A stretch of DNA of 64,000 bases from Asparagopsis taxiformis (lineage: Eukaryota > Rhodophyta > Florideophyceae > Bonnemaisoniales > Bonnemaisoniaceae), in contig JALQPE010002934.1 in the NCBI GenBank assembly GCA_030407315.1, forward strand, positions 1-64,000, in the 5' to 3' direction. Under the pieces are notes generated by a model, which saw only the letters and a program-made list of their open reading frames with translations, was not told the origin of the DNA and did no database searches. The number at the start of each line of letters is the position of its first letter. Within the stretch, counting starts at the first letter, position 1. The translations under genes were made by a program, and so were the position numbers. Positions 41,191-52,291 of this stretch are shown here, in pieces.

Positions 41191-43914
41191 ATCCTTACGC
41201 GGTTGCGTCTGCCCCAGCACCAGCTGTTACGTCACACGATACTCCCCCTCGGGCACCTAAGCCGACTGCCAATTGGCGCTCCCTAGGAGAATTCTATCCA
41301 GCCAATGCTGATGAACTGGTGGTATTCGACTCGCAAGCATAGCCTTTTAGGCGTGAGCTCGCCGCTCCTTGGGAACACTACCCGTTTTCGCGACTCCCTC
41401 GTAGGGATTTTACGGATCGCCCGAGAAGCGAGTTACGTCGCGACATGCTTCTCATGAGCTCCCTCCGGGGTCAAAACCATCAGGTGCAAAACGAATGTTG
41501 GTCTGTTGATAAAGTTTGGTCGCTTACCGAGCGTTTACTGAATCTGCGAGCTCACTACATAATTTGTATTCTCGCCGAGGTGCGCCGGCGGTGCTAAGGA
41601 CAGCCTGTTCAAGGCTGCTCCAGACAGACTGTCACTGACAGTCTGTCCTAGCAAGCACCCGCTGCCAATCTGGTACACGTGGGCTTCTCTATCATATCAT
41701 CCACACGTGTACACTTATCATAACATTTTCCCTCTGCCATGATGGCAACCCATCTTGGCATTTCTAATTACTAATTGAAACTATGACAAACAAATTGAAA
41801 CTTCAGAGGCCAGTTACTCCGTAATGGAGTGTCGTAGGAGCCCCGGAGAAGTTGCTACCCGACTAATTCGGGCACGCTGAATATGATTAGATAGGTTTCA
41901 GAGCGCTCAGACCACTCCTTCTAGGAGAAATCGAGGGTCAAAGTTTTCTCACGGAATTAGGCCTACCAGGCCCATTCTCAGTGAGTCAACATGGTCGGCT
42001 TACGCCCGTCTCCCCTCGAGTCGCCCGATGCGTCACTTCCGTGTTCCACATACGCTATGTAGCGACAGGACTTTCCTCCTCTATCCCGGGGATGCGCTTT
42101 ACGTCGAACATATGAATCGCCGCTTGTTCCAAGAGGGATCATACCAAGGCTCCGTAGCGGATCTACCGATGATTCGGTCACGCTGGTTTGCGTACCCTCC
42201 ACGTCCCGATACGGGTAGCTATGAGCATCATATGCGTTTGCACGCTAGGGTTACTTCCCGAAGGATGGGGCGTCAGGTGACGGCGAATGATTATCGCGTG
42301 TTCGAGCACCGTTATGTTAGCTCTGCTGAGCCGGTTACTAGACCCATGAAGGTAGCGAGGGAAGCTTTGGACCCGCTATGGGATGATCCCACTTGGGAAG
42401 GTCAGTCATCTCCACCGATGTGTTTGCCCGTTGCCGACCCTCCGTCGCTGGTGTACTTCCACAATTCCGCTATTCGCGACGCGCCCGAATGGTGGATGGA
42501 CAGGTTCCGATCGTACCTCGAGCTGGAGAGGGATATCCTTATAGGGATCGAGTTGGCTCGTACCGCCGAGACGCGGGGCTTGATGGCAGAGCCGGTGATG
42601 GCAGAGGAACTCCTCAATAGGGTGAGCCGTACTTGGTACGATATCCCGAGGGTGCCGGTGTCGGACGTGGTCCCCTATAGTAGGGAGTTACTTGGTTCGG
42701 TAGTGCGCCGGTTGCTGAAGGTGGCCTTTGGGGGCGATGATTATCCGCAGGAACTGGTCAGTACCAACATCACAGGAGTGGCACTGGAGAAGGTGTTTAT
42801 CTACAAGACCGTTGACTTGCCGGTAAGGGCGTTACGTATTAACGTGTTAAACCATCGAGATGGTACAGTCGCAGAGCTGCCGCCTTATCGCAGAGATGGT
42901 GAGTTCACCGAAGATGGGTATTACGGCGTGGAGCCTGACAATTAGTCCGACGGTCATCCCGATGCTTACAAGTATCAGCCTGTTGGCGAGGCATTTGTGC
43001 CGCGTCCGTGGTGGACTGCCGCCGAGGCGGGAGGCCCAGCTGGGCGTTCCCCTTACGCAGGACGGAGCTTCGCTCCTGTTGCTTCCTTACCACCCAGTGG
43101 TGCCGATGACTTGTACGAAAGTCAGGTCCCTATGACCGTCGCGCCTACCGCGCCAACCCCTCAGCCTACAGCTGCCCCTTCATCCCAAGTGGGTCCCGCC
43201 ATGGAGGCGCTTCTGACATCCGACCAAGGCTCTGAGCCATCCGTGAACGGTGATGATATAGTCACGCGTCAGCCTCCAGCTGTAGATATCCTACGTGGGG
43301 AATTGTCAGGTCGCGAGTTGATGTCGATTCCGCATGTGCGGCGGTTGGTCGATGATCTCGGGGATGGTACGGTGGCTTCTATTTTTGCCTCTGCCAATGG
43401 GCGTTACATCGTAAGATCCGCATTGGATGGACTTGCACTGTCGTGCATCACGTTAGCTGATCGCTATAAGCAAGGACGCGAGCAGCGTAACATCGCCCGA
43501 GAGCGTCGCCGCACAGCGGATAGGGAGGTTGAGGCCGCACGCCTGGAAGCAGAATTGCGAGCTCGGATTGGGGAATTAGAAGGTGAATTGGAGGACGCCC
43601 GACGTCTACTGCAGCAAGTAGTTATTCCCGAAGAGGGTGGCGAGGAGGCAGTTCAGCCTGGTTACTCACATCGTCGTGCTAGGTCTCCCGATGAGGGTCT
43701 TCCCGAACGCAACGTGCGTACTCGTCTTCATTCCCTCGTGGGTGCTGCGGATGCCGGTAATCCTCTACTCGCGCGTCTGGATGCCCGGTTAGGTCACCTG
43801 AATCGCCAGATGTTTCTCCGCCTCCAGCGTCCATCCCCGCAGTTGGGTTATCCGCGTTTGCGGTTGCGCCTTCGCATGGCCCTGTGCCTGCCCGTCGTCG
43901 GGGTACTAGTGTAG
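41191..43914 (+). pseudogene. Unrecognised long reading frame with two amber stops, split by a solo LTR
   Basis: Coding-like sequence runs from about 41,191 to the solo LTR. After removal of the LTR and one target copy it continues in the same frame (NECW then SAYARLPSSRPM). Only two in-frame TAG codons interrupt it, after DSQA near 41,338 and after VEPDN at 42943. The last part (about 43,000-43,914) has a strong coiled coil (REVEAARLEAELRARIGELE). The 5' end is lost in the repeat block near 41,180. I recognise no domain. A structural protein of a retroelement or other transposon is possible. The region to 44,085 is open in another frame and may be its frameshifted end. Confidence 0.5.
41504..41991 (-). 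mobile_element. Copia solo LTR with TGGTC target duplication
   Basis: The 488-bp sequence is the reverse complement of the LTR of the full copia element at 56833-63257 and is almost identical to it. It runs TGTTGATAAAG to GAGTCAACA on the plus strand. TGGTC flanks it on both sides (41499-41503 and 41992-41996), so it is a true insertion reduced by LTR-LTR recombination. Confidence 0.95.
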
Positions 43915-44420
43915 TTCCGCAGCGCGGTTTGCGTCGTAATCCTACCTACGCAAGGGTTGCACCCGTCATCCTCGTCCTTCGACTAATGTACGCGCTCCCG
44001 CCCCTACGGCACCGTCTGCCTCTCATCGGCCTCGGCCTTCTAGCCATTATCGTCGCTAAGGACTGGCAATTGCCTTTGGGAGAATAACCTCTAACGGTAG
44101 TTTGAACACGCTTTTGCGTTCCGCCATTGTTCATCAGGTAGTCCTGAGGCACCTCTGAGGTACATTAAAGATGCATCACCACGCTGACGTGCGGATTTGT
44201 TTGTTGAAACCCTTTTTGGCCAATTTTTCATTTCCTGAAAAATCTTAATTTCCAATTTGGCTCCGGTTGATGGTGATAAAGTGCGCCTTTTTTTTGGCTT
44301 GACCCTCCGAGGTTCGGTAGCTCCACCCAGTGAGTTCCTTGTTAGGTTCTTATCCCTGTGGGGTTATGCAGCTTCTTCCCTCTTTTGGGTTTGCGCGTGC
44401 GCGCTCGGCGCGGTTGCCGG
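43915..44420. other. Intergenic between unknown gene and gypsy remnant
   Basis: Apart from a possible frameshifted coding tail to about 44,085, nothing was recognised. No gypsy LTR was identified here. Confidence 0.35.
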
Positions 44421-45209
44421 TCACCTTCGCGGTGTTGTCTTCGACGGGGTGTTGTCTTCGACGGGGTGTTGTCTTCGACGGAAGTACCTTGATGCCCATT
44501 CGGGGGGAACGTTTGCACGCTGCGTCCATGCCGGCTTTCGGTAGCCATACCATTTCACAAGGAACCATTGTTCCCCATCGTCGTCGGTGACGTAGTCGAT
44601 AAGGTCCTCGATAGGGTACTCCTCATCCGAGGTTGCGAGTTCGGCGTCGCTACTTCCCCCTAGGGTTTCCTTCGTCCCTTCAGGGATTGATGCTTGTTCC
44701 AAGTTTGACCGAATGCCCTGTGGCACTTCCTCTTGTTCTCTATCGGGAGTGGTTTCAGGTAATCCTATGGAGTTCGCCGTTGCCATCTTCTTCTTCGCGC
44801 TTGAGCGAGTGTGTCGACACGGTTTTGGTTTTGCCACATGGGCGGGTGCTTGACTTGCTTGGTTCGCTATGCGAAGTTCGGCTCCCGATGGAGGGTTCAC
44901 ATCTTGTTGTGGAGAACTCGGCGTCTGTACGCGTGACCTGGATGGTTGTCCTCTTGTCGCAATTGTGCGGTTTGAACGTCTTCGGGCGGCTTCAGCAGCG
45001 TCGACATCTGTCGAGTCTTGTCGCAACGTTCGCTTGTGCGATGTAAGAGCTCGATCTGGGTTGGCGTCTTGGTCTTGGTCTGCATCGGCAGAGTTGTCAT
45101 GGCGTCTTCGTTGACTTCTTCGCAATTGGGTGCGGTTAAAGCCGGTCGTTACCGGGGTACGGGTTGTTGGTGTAATGGTAAACGACTTTGGTCGTGCGTA
45201 TCGCTCCAA
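44421..45209 (-). pseudogene. Gypsy C-terminal region with chromodomain
   Basis: YPIEDLIDYVTDDDGEQWFL followed by VKWYGYRKPAWTQ is a chromodomain, about 44,530-44,635. It would have guided integration to marked chromatin. It is preceded by a Ser/Arg/Gln-rich linker. The tail runs into a 17-bp tandem repeat. Confidence 0.8.
44431..44481 (-). repeat. 17-bp tandem repeat, three perfect copies
   Basis: GGTGTTGTCTTCGACGG occurs three times in a row. Because 17 is not a multiple of three, the expansion shifts the frame at the end of the chromodomain region. Confidence 0.9.
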
Positions 45210-45345
45210 ATCGTGGGTGAGTTACCTGATGGTAAAGGTTGAGTATGCTCATCCCGAGAGGGTGTTGCGAAATTTTGGCTTGCGCGCACAGCGTCGGGGG
45301 CCCCCTCCTGAAGGGTGGTTTGTCCCGAACCACTACCTTCAGGTG

Positions 45346-46311
45346 TTATCCGAATTGTAGGTTGTCGTGGAGACGATGGTTGATCCCTGAAGGGGTATTC
45401 CTGATTAGGAGTTGGTGAAGGTGATTTTTTGGCGCGTATTGTTGGCCGTCGCCCGGCGGCTGACGTGGTTGTGTATTCAGCGCGAGGGCGTCTGCACCAG
45501 ATGGTGACACTTTTGCGTTAGCGGACTGTGGCCTAGGTGGCATGGTTGGTTCCTCGGTTGGTCGCGGAGCGAGTGCAACTCTATCGAGACTACCCTTTTC
45601 GGTAATACCATCGCGGTCGATGTAAACCGTTCGCCGTCCAGCACGAATAACCCCATAGGGACCTTGAGCTATTGTAGTTGGCTTGTTCCGTTCACGGACT
45701 TCTGGAACATCCAGATAAACGTAATCATCGGTAGTGATGAGTCGTTTAGACTTCCGGATTGACCGGTCGAAGTTGCGTTTGTATCGCGCCTGTGCGCTGT
45801 GAAGGCGTTTACCTGCCAGCTCGATGGTGTCCGTAATACGGCGTAAGAAGTTTTGCTTCATGAACGCGTCCGGCGTTGCCCTTCTTTTCACCGAGTGGTG
45901 TGTCGCGTAAGGCGGTGGAGGTCGGCTGAGGATGAGGTCGAAGGGTGTAGTTCCCGTTGTGCGATGCACGTGCGTGTTGTACGCATAGGTTAACGCTGGT
46001 GCGTAGACATCCCAGTCATCCTGGTTATCATTGACGTAATTACGTAGCATGCTCAACAGAGTACGGTTATACCGTTCGACTTGCCCATTTGTCTGGGGAT
46101 GGTATGCCGTCGTGAAGACGTTTTTCGTTCCTAACTGGAGGCAGACGGCCTGGGAGAACTTCGACGCAAATTGCGGACCGTTGTCGGATAATAATGTCCG
46201 CGGAGGACCGTACTTGAACACCCACTGTGTACAAAAGGCTACTGCCACATGGTAAGCTGTAATGCTATGCTTCGCAACGGAACCACCTGGGTTAGCTTGG
46301 TAAAGCGACAC
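45346..46311 (-). pseudogene. Gypsy integrase, core and C-terminal part
   Basis: LLSDNGPQFASKFSQAV carries the second catalytic aspartate, and TTAYHPQTNGQVERYNRTL carries the glutamate. The GPF/Y-like region follows (QGPYGVIRAGRRTVYIDR). The frame ends at a stop at 45346, before the chromodomain. Confidence 0.85.
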
Positions 46312-46589
46312 GCTATCACCAGTAGGTACACGTTACCCTTCTTGGTCCGAGGTAGAGGACCGAGGAGGTCAATAGCAACATCGTCCAATGGTGTGGTAGC
46401 TGGGAACAGCTGAAGGGTACTCGCATGTTTGCGCAACCGTAGTCGGTTCCTGGCACACGCTGAACAGCGTTCAACCGTTCCGGTTATGTCCGCAGCCATT
46501 GCAGGCCAGTAATACGATAGGCGCATCGTGTCGTACATACGGTTCTGACCAGGATGTCCTGCCAAGATGCGGTGGTGGCACATCGTCAA
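46239..46589 (-). pseudogene. Gypsy integrase, zinc-binding and first catalytic part
   Basis: HHRILAGHPGQNRMYDTMRL, followed by C-x2-C in RCSACARN, forms the HHCC zinc-binding domain. AIDLLGPLP carries the first catalytic aspartate. The frame is lost at about 46,270, where the next frame takes over. The stretch 46,590-46,832 links it to the RNase H without an open frame. Confidence 0.8.
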
Positions 46590-46832
46590 TAGACGTTGCC
46601 TTAATGCTTTAGGTACTACGATTTGGGATGACCCATCCAGTCTGGACTCCTTACAAAGGACACCGTCTTCATCTTCGAAGAAGAGAGAGTCAGATTTCTG
46701 AGAGGCCAGGGCCTGTTGACAGAAGTCGTCAGATTGTTGCTCTTCGAGCCACTCCTAGCGAGTTATCGGGCTGAAGTTTTCCGTTTATAGATGAGTTGTT
46801 AAGACGGGGGTACCGTTGCGATTAGGCGCCTC

Positions 46833-47707
46833 CTAGGCGTGGTCTCTTGCTAGAGAAAGGTCGTAGAACCAGACATCTGTGTCGTCATCGACTTCCATTT
46901 CACCTTGCGGTGCATGCGTGGCCAACAGAGTTGGTATTTCATCATCGGTGATGACAGGCGTTTCGCCGTTAGTTTCAACACGCAAAAGGGCGTCAGGTAG
47001 TTGGTGAACCCGATTGGGACGGTAGATGATTTGATAATCAAATTCCGCAAGCCGGAGGCGCCAGCGGCATAGTCTCCCTGAAGGGTCGTTGATATTCATA
47101 AGCCAACGCAGTGCGTTATGGTCCGTCCGGACTACAAACTTTGTTTGCTCCAAGTATGGACGTAGGATAGTGACAGCCCATACCACGGCTAAACATTCAC
47201 GCTCCGTAGGGGAGAATCCTCTTTCAGGTTTAGTCAAGGTCCGCGACCAATAGCCAATTGGCTTGAGATCGTTCTCTTCCCCTTGCTGCTGGCGCAGAGC
47301 GCAACCTATCTGATAGGCAGAAGCATCTGTATCGACGGTGTATGGTTTGCCTAGCTTAGGCAGAGCCAATACTGGCGGCTTGGTCATGACCTCCTTGAGA
47401 GCGTCGAACGCGCGTCGTTGGTCCTCGGTAGGAAGTTCTTTCCCGAATTTAGGGAGGCTGTCTTTGGTCAGCATTTCGTTCAAGGGGTGCGCAATTGCGG
47501 CATACCCTTTGATGAATCGTCGAAAGACGCCACAGCTTCCGAGGAAGGATCGCATTTGCGTAGGCGTTTGCGGAAAGATCGCGTCAGCGATAGCCGAAGT
47601 GGCGTTCTGTCCGACAGCTAGCTTGCCTGGCATCACGAAATGTCCCAGGTAGTCAACCTTCTTTTCGAAGAAATGACACTTTTTCAACTTCAGGGTGACA
47701 CCTGCTT
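46833..47707 (-). pseudogene. Gypsy reverse transcriptase end and RNase H
   Basis: KCHFFEKKVDYLGHFV marks the thumb side of a gypsy reverse transcriptase. PYTVDTDASAYQIGCAL, ERECLAVVWAV and FVVRTDHNALRWL follow and are the RNase H core with its D, E and D residues. The catalytic YxDD part is missing because the transposon has cut the gene. Confidence 0.85.
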
Positions 47708-47726
47708 CACTACGGTGTTGAGAATG
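47708..47726 (+). repeat. Terminal sequence of the transposon, CACTA type (right copy)
   Basis: CACTACGGTGTTGAGAATG is identical to the end of the left copy and directly abuts the gypsy reverse transcriptase. Confidence 0.8.
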
Positions 47727-48078
47727 AAAAAAGACAGTAAATTTACTGTCTGAGACAGTAAAAATTACTGTCTGGCCAAGACAGTGCGCGGAGACAGTAA
47801 AATTTACTGTCTGAAAATTTCAGAATACTGCTGCAGCAGTAAACTGGCACGAAATCTGGACAGTACCAAAAACAGTAAAATTTACTGTCCAGAACAGTAA
47901 ATTTTACTGTGCGGAAGTGTTGCCGCCAGACAGTATGTGCAGACAGTACATTTTACTGTCTGAGGCAATGCATTGTATTGTATTACTGCACTGTGTGGGG
48001 AAATCTGTAGACAGTAGTGTAGATAGCAAATTGTATTGTCTGCGGGTAGTACCGTGCATTGGTTCACAACACTGTCTG
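47727..48078. repeat. Subterminal palindrome repeats (right copy)
   Basis: The same ACAGTAAATTTTACTGT-like palindromes as at 32097-32447 occur in inverted order. Confidence 0.85.
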
Positions 48079-48623
48079 GTGGAGTGGACTTGAGAGGAAA
48101 TATGGAGGATAGTGTTGGTGTGAAGGTAAATATTGGAATGGGGTGTGGTATACGACTATAGTAATTGTGATAGTAATTGTGATGGTGCTTTACAGATAGT
48201 TGGGTGCAGGGAAGCTAGATGTTGAATAGGACGTAGAATGAAAGATTGGGAGAACAGAACATATCTGGTTTGTCTCACCGTAAGGAGAGAATGCACAGAG
48301 TAGCTATATTATGTTGAGTTTAGCATTTCAAATTATACCTATCTATCTTTGAATTGAAAGTGTCGAGTAGGAGACGTCAGTCTGGTAGCGAGGTGTGGTA
48401 TGTACAGGACGTGGGTGGTGGCAAAGGGAAGAATACGCACCATCCACCACTAAATTATGAAAAATAACCGTTACGGAGCACTGGGAAGCATTATTATTAT
48501 GTAGAGTAGAACAGGATGGATGCATCCACTGGAATGATATTTGCTACAACACTGCTGTACTAAGCGTGACATCCTTCCTTCAAAGCATTTCTCCTTTTAG
48601 CAAACTCCAATTGCAAGTTCAAC

Positions 48624-50148
48624 ATGAATCCCGAAACCTCCGTAAGCATCGCCGCATTTTCCGAAATAACGCGTGAGGGCTTTTCGAACATCACTGCAGA
48701 GCTGAAGGCCCTGAGTGATAAAATGGATGCCGTCGAGAAGAGCACCATTCAATTACGCGAGACTCTCGGAAATGTCGCCAGGACTGTCTCCATGCTAAAC
48801 ACCGATATGCAGGAGGTCAAGAGCATCGTCGATGGGCTTCTGAGCCAGGGACAAGGACATCCGATGAAGATCGCCTCCGAGAAGGACAGGGAACGTCTCC
48901 GCATTGCGCAGGATGCGGAGAAATCGTTCACGTTCGAAATGGTGTGTGCTGTGCTGTGTGCTGTTGTTCCAACGTACACGAAGGCAATGGTGGATAAGAG
49001 GGATAGGCATTTCAACGGATGCGAGCTAATCAATACGCTGATGTTCGCCAGGCAGAGCAATGAGCGAAAGGATGTGTTCAATAGGACGCTTGCCGGCCGG
49101 AACCACATTGAATTGCGCTGCCAAGTTGTGACCTCTTTAATCAAGAATACGTGTGAAAACAATTCTTTCAGAGAGGGAGGAGACCGTTCCAGCTCCAATG
49201 GAACGTCGGAAGGTATCGAACGGTGGAGGGCGCGGGGGTATGTGACTACCGGGACCATTGAGGAGACAATTCGCGGAACGGACTCTGCTCGCATGGATGG
49301 AATGCATGGGACGTCCGAGGGAAGTGATGGGGCCGCTCGAAAGCAGAAGCGAAGAAAGGTTGGTGACAATGGGCCGTTGCACAGAAAGGAGGTAGGCATC
49401 ACTGTGACGAAATCGGCACTCACGGCAGTGACCGGGTTTATGAACAAGTCCAGAGATCATGTGCGAAACCGGTTCATCCGAGATCTTGGATTCGTTCTAT
49501 ACAGTGTGTTTCAAGGTTCAGTCCGCATGGAGCATCATTTGCACGACGGTGGGCTGGACATGTCAGTTCCAAGTCTGTACTCGGCGCAGAGGAAAATGAA
49601 TGCAGCGGAGCGCGCAGCAATGGATGACAAGAATATGAAGATTCTTCGCGACTTCATTGCGTTGCCAAAAGAAATGCTATTCAAAGTCGAGTACGAAGTT
49701 CAAATAATTGGAGAACCGGACAAGAGGTTTTTGACTAGGAGGATCAATTTAGTAGAGGTTGCACTGAACTTTGCAGTCGCCTACACGCAATGTTCTGATA
49801 AGAACATGTTCCTGCGACATTCAGAATACTCCTTGCAATTCATCTACATACTTGCATACGGGTTCCGAACGATTTTGAAATTTCAAAGTGGAGCAGAGGT
49901 GGGAGGAGCGCAAATCCGGGAAATCAATGAAGCAGTGAAACTGCTTCTTCCCGGGGAGCGGGTGAGTAGTCGGTTCATGAATGAGGAGGTTTTGACTATA
50001 TCGCGTGATAGATATGAAGAACTGAATGTAGACGATGGGGGGGGAATCAGTGCTGGAGGAGAGCTTCAGGTCTATGGAAGAGGACGGAGGAGATGCAGAA
50101 TATGTGAAGGTATTCGTCGATGATGAAATCGAGAATGAAGGGGAGTAG
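48624..50148 (+). pseudogene. Coiled-coil transposon protein, right copy, frameshifted at a G run
   Basis: The copy of 30038-31564 is open from the ATG at 48624 to a run of eight G near 50,037; the left copy has seven. The extra base replaces the acidic tail by an unrelated one ending at 50123. The original stop position is 50146-50148. A small in-frame loss near 49,560 (LDIESVPS against LDMSVPS) also distinguishes it. Confidence 0.75.
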
Positions 50149-50374
50149 TATCGGATGAAACCGGTTTCGGTATAGTAGACGAAGAATGAAGAAATAAAAT
50201 TTCTGTTGAGTTGAACTTTGTAATAGATGGAAGTAGATAGATACGAGACATCAGGAAACCAGTCAGACGATAGTGTCAAGTCGAAGGAACAGCGCAGAGA
50301 CAGGTAGTGGAATAGTCGAAGTAGGAAGGGGCGAGGGTATCCGTCTTTACTAGAAATTGATGGCCACAGGAGCT

Positions 50375-51778
50375 CTAGAATGGAATACCCAGGAACAGGA
50401 TAACTACGGATAGGTGTGCTTTATCAGTTTTGCTCCGGACTGCAGGTGGAGGAGAGGGAGGGTGGGTAGTGGCTGAATCCGCATTGAAGCCAAGACGAGA
50501 GATAGCCTCATAGCCAATGTCTTCAAGCTCCTGGCATGTAGTAGTACGACTGAAAATACAGCAAGGTAAGCGTAGATATAGTGTAACAAACGTCTCTGCG
50601 GTTGATAGAGGCTGGAAAGAGCTGTAACAAGTTCGGCGCTGAATACGTCTCCACAGTAACGAAAGCGTTGCTCCATAGGTAACAGTAGCCTTATCACGTA
50701 GGTGGAAAGAGTCCACGATGCTAGACTGTGATAGTCGGCTAAGACATAGGGGATGTAAAAATGTATTGTTGACGTGGTCAAACTCGTAGGAGTCTCTGCA
50801 AAGAACTGTCATACGTTGGTCTGGGCTGGACAGGACGTAAGCAGATGAGCCGACGAGAAATGCGGAAGAAGGAGCATCATGAGAGCAATCAACGTCGACT
50901 AGATTTCCTAAAATTCGGACAATCGATGAGCTGCCTCCATCGCGTTCCGCCCTGCTCTTCACCAATATTTTCTGGAACCCGTGTTGCGAGGTACCTATGG
51001 AGTCACATAGTGCCTGAAAGGTGGGGAAAATGATGGAAAGATCCGACTCATTTCCAGAGGGAAAGGTGATGTCCTCAAAGGACGGCTGGAAGAGAACGTC
51101 ACGATTCTCTTTCGCCTTGCATTGAATGGCAATAGTGCGGAATTGAGCAAGGGAGCAGTCAGCCTGTACTCTGATTTCTTCTTGCGATGTTTGTCGCATT
51201 CCCCTGGAGTGCTCGGATTTTGTCATCCGGAGGGAGAGGGGCTTGTCCGTGTACACACCAAGCTTCTGAAACAGAATGCTACATACAGTCAGAGCAGAGG
51301 AGGTCATGGAGCTGTTGGAATCGAATGGAGGGGGAAGAGGATGTTTGGCAGCTGACTCCAGCTTTTCCAATCTTGCCAGCATTTCTGCTATGGTCTTCTT
51401 CATTTGATCCGCAGTGCAATCTTGAAGGATGCCGCGGTGGCGGTGGCGAGTGTGGTCAATGCCGTAGTCCGGGTCTCTCTCTGCTGGGGATGCAGGTGAG
51501 TCCATACTGCGAAGCTCACCACTTCGCCACGGGAGAACCCTTCCGGAATCCTTGTCGACGAGCTCGTTACGATCTGAAATCTTGACTTGAGAAAGGGTAG
51601 AGTCGAAACCATATTCAGCTTTGTATTCGAGCAATGCATGGAGGAATGGGTCTGTTTCAGTCATGACCTGAGTAATTTCCTTGACGATTGCAGACCACCA
51701 CACAATTTTTCGTTTCCTCCCAAACGGCCGAAGTTCCCATTGAACTTCTATAACGTCGTCTGGAGCGAGAGGAAGCAT
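50375..51778 (-). CDS. 467-residue transposon protein, right copy, open
   Basis: It is the same length as the left copy (28408-29811) with no stop or frameshift. About thirteen substitutions are seen, many in the C-terminal third. See the left copy for the possible Tudor-like N-terminus. Confidence 0.65.
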   Translation of the reverse strand: MLPLAPDDVIEVQWELRPFGRKRKIVWWSAIVKEITQVMTETDPFLHALLEYKAEYGFDSTLSQVKISDRNELVDKDSGRVLPWRSGELRSMDSPASPAERDPDYGIDHTRHRHRGILQDCTADQMKKTIAEMLARLEKLESAAKHPLPPPFDSNSSMTSSALTVCSILFQKLGVYTDKPLSLRMTKSEHSRGMRQTSQEEIRVQADCSLAQFRTIAIQCKAKENRDVLFQPSFEDITFPSGNESDLSIIFPTFQALCDSIGTSQHGFQKILVKSRAERDGGSSSIVRILGNLVDVDCSHDAPSSAFLVGSSAYVLSSPDQRMTVLCRDSYEFDHVNNTFLHPLCLSRLSQSSIVDSFHLRDKATVTYGATLSLLWRRIQRRTCYSSFQPLSTAETFVTLYLRLPCCIFSRTTTCQELEDIGYEAISRLGFNADSATTHPPSPPPAVRSKTDKAHLSVVILFLGIPF

Positions 51779-52291
51779 GTTGGGATAGCTATGGGATAGA
51801 ATTGTTGTATTAGTGAAAGCCTAACCGTTACCTTCTGCTAAAGAGTAGTATATACTAGGAGAATTGGAAAGGTCGAGAAGAGATGTTTAGCTAGTGTAGA
51901 AATAGAATGGACAATTGACAAAATTGACACGTCAGTGTGGATGATGTCTGCCATGAACTGATTGCAGCATAAAATTTGATGTGAATAATCGTTCTAGAAG
52001 TGAATGTCGGATGCATACGATTGGACTACAAAGATACGCTTAGAGATGTTACGGGGCCCAATAAATTGCATGGAAAAATATTTTGAGTATTACTTTAGTA
52101 TTACATTGATTATTGAGCTAACAGTCGATGTAGTTATCTTGTAAAGGTTCGGACAGGGGTGGAAAGGAAACAGCCACCGAAATGCTACTACTCGCTGACA
52201 CTTTGGTTTAAACAACCAACTTCTGCTTTGCGCCACCCTGGTCAAGCAGCAACCAACTATCCCTTTCTTAAAAACTCTACCTTTGTTCGCC

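Larger units (their letters stand above)
44421..47707 (-). mobile_element. Ty3/gypsy chromovirus pol remnant, 5'-cut by the CACTA-ended transposon
   Basis: On the minus strand the order is reverse transcriptase C-terminus, RNase H, integrase, then chromodomain, the order of chromoviruses. The remnant is in at least four frames. Its left (5') limit coincides with the transposon terminus at 47708, inside the reverse transcriptase (context AGVTLKLKKCHFF). Confidence 0.85.

Noticed and set aside
48749..49460. Minus-strand frames opposite the coiled-coil gene
   Set aside because: They are shadow frames that mirror the sense gene in both copies.
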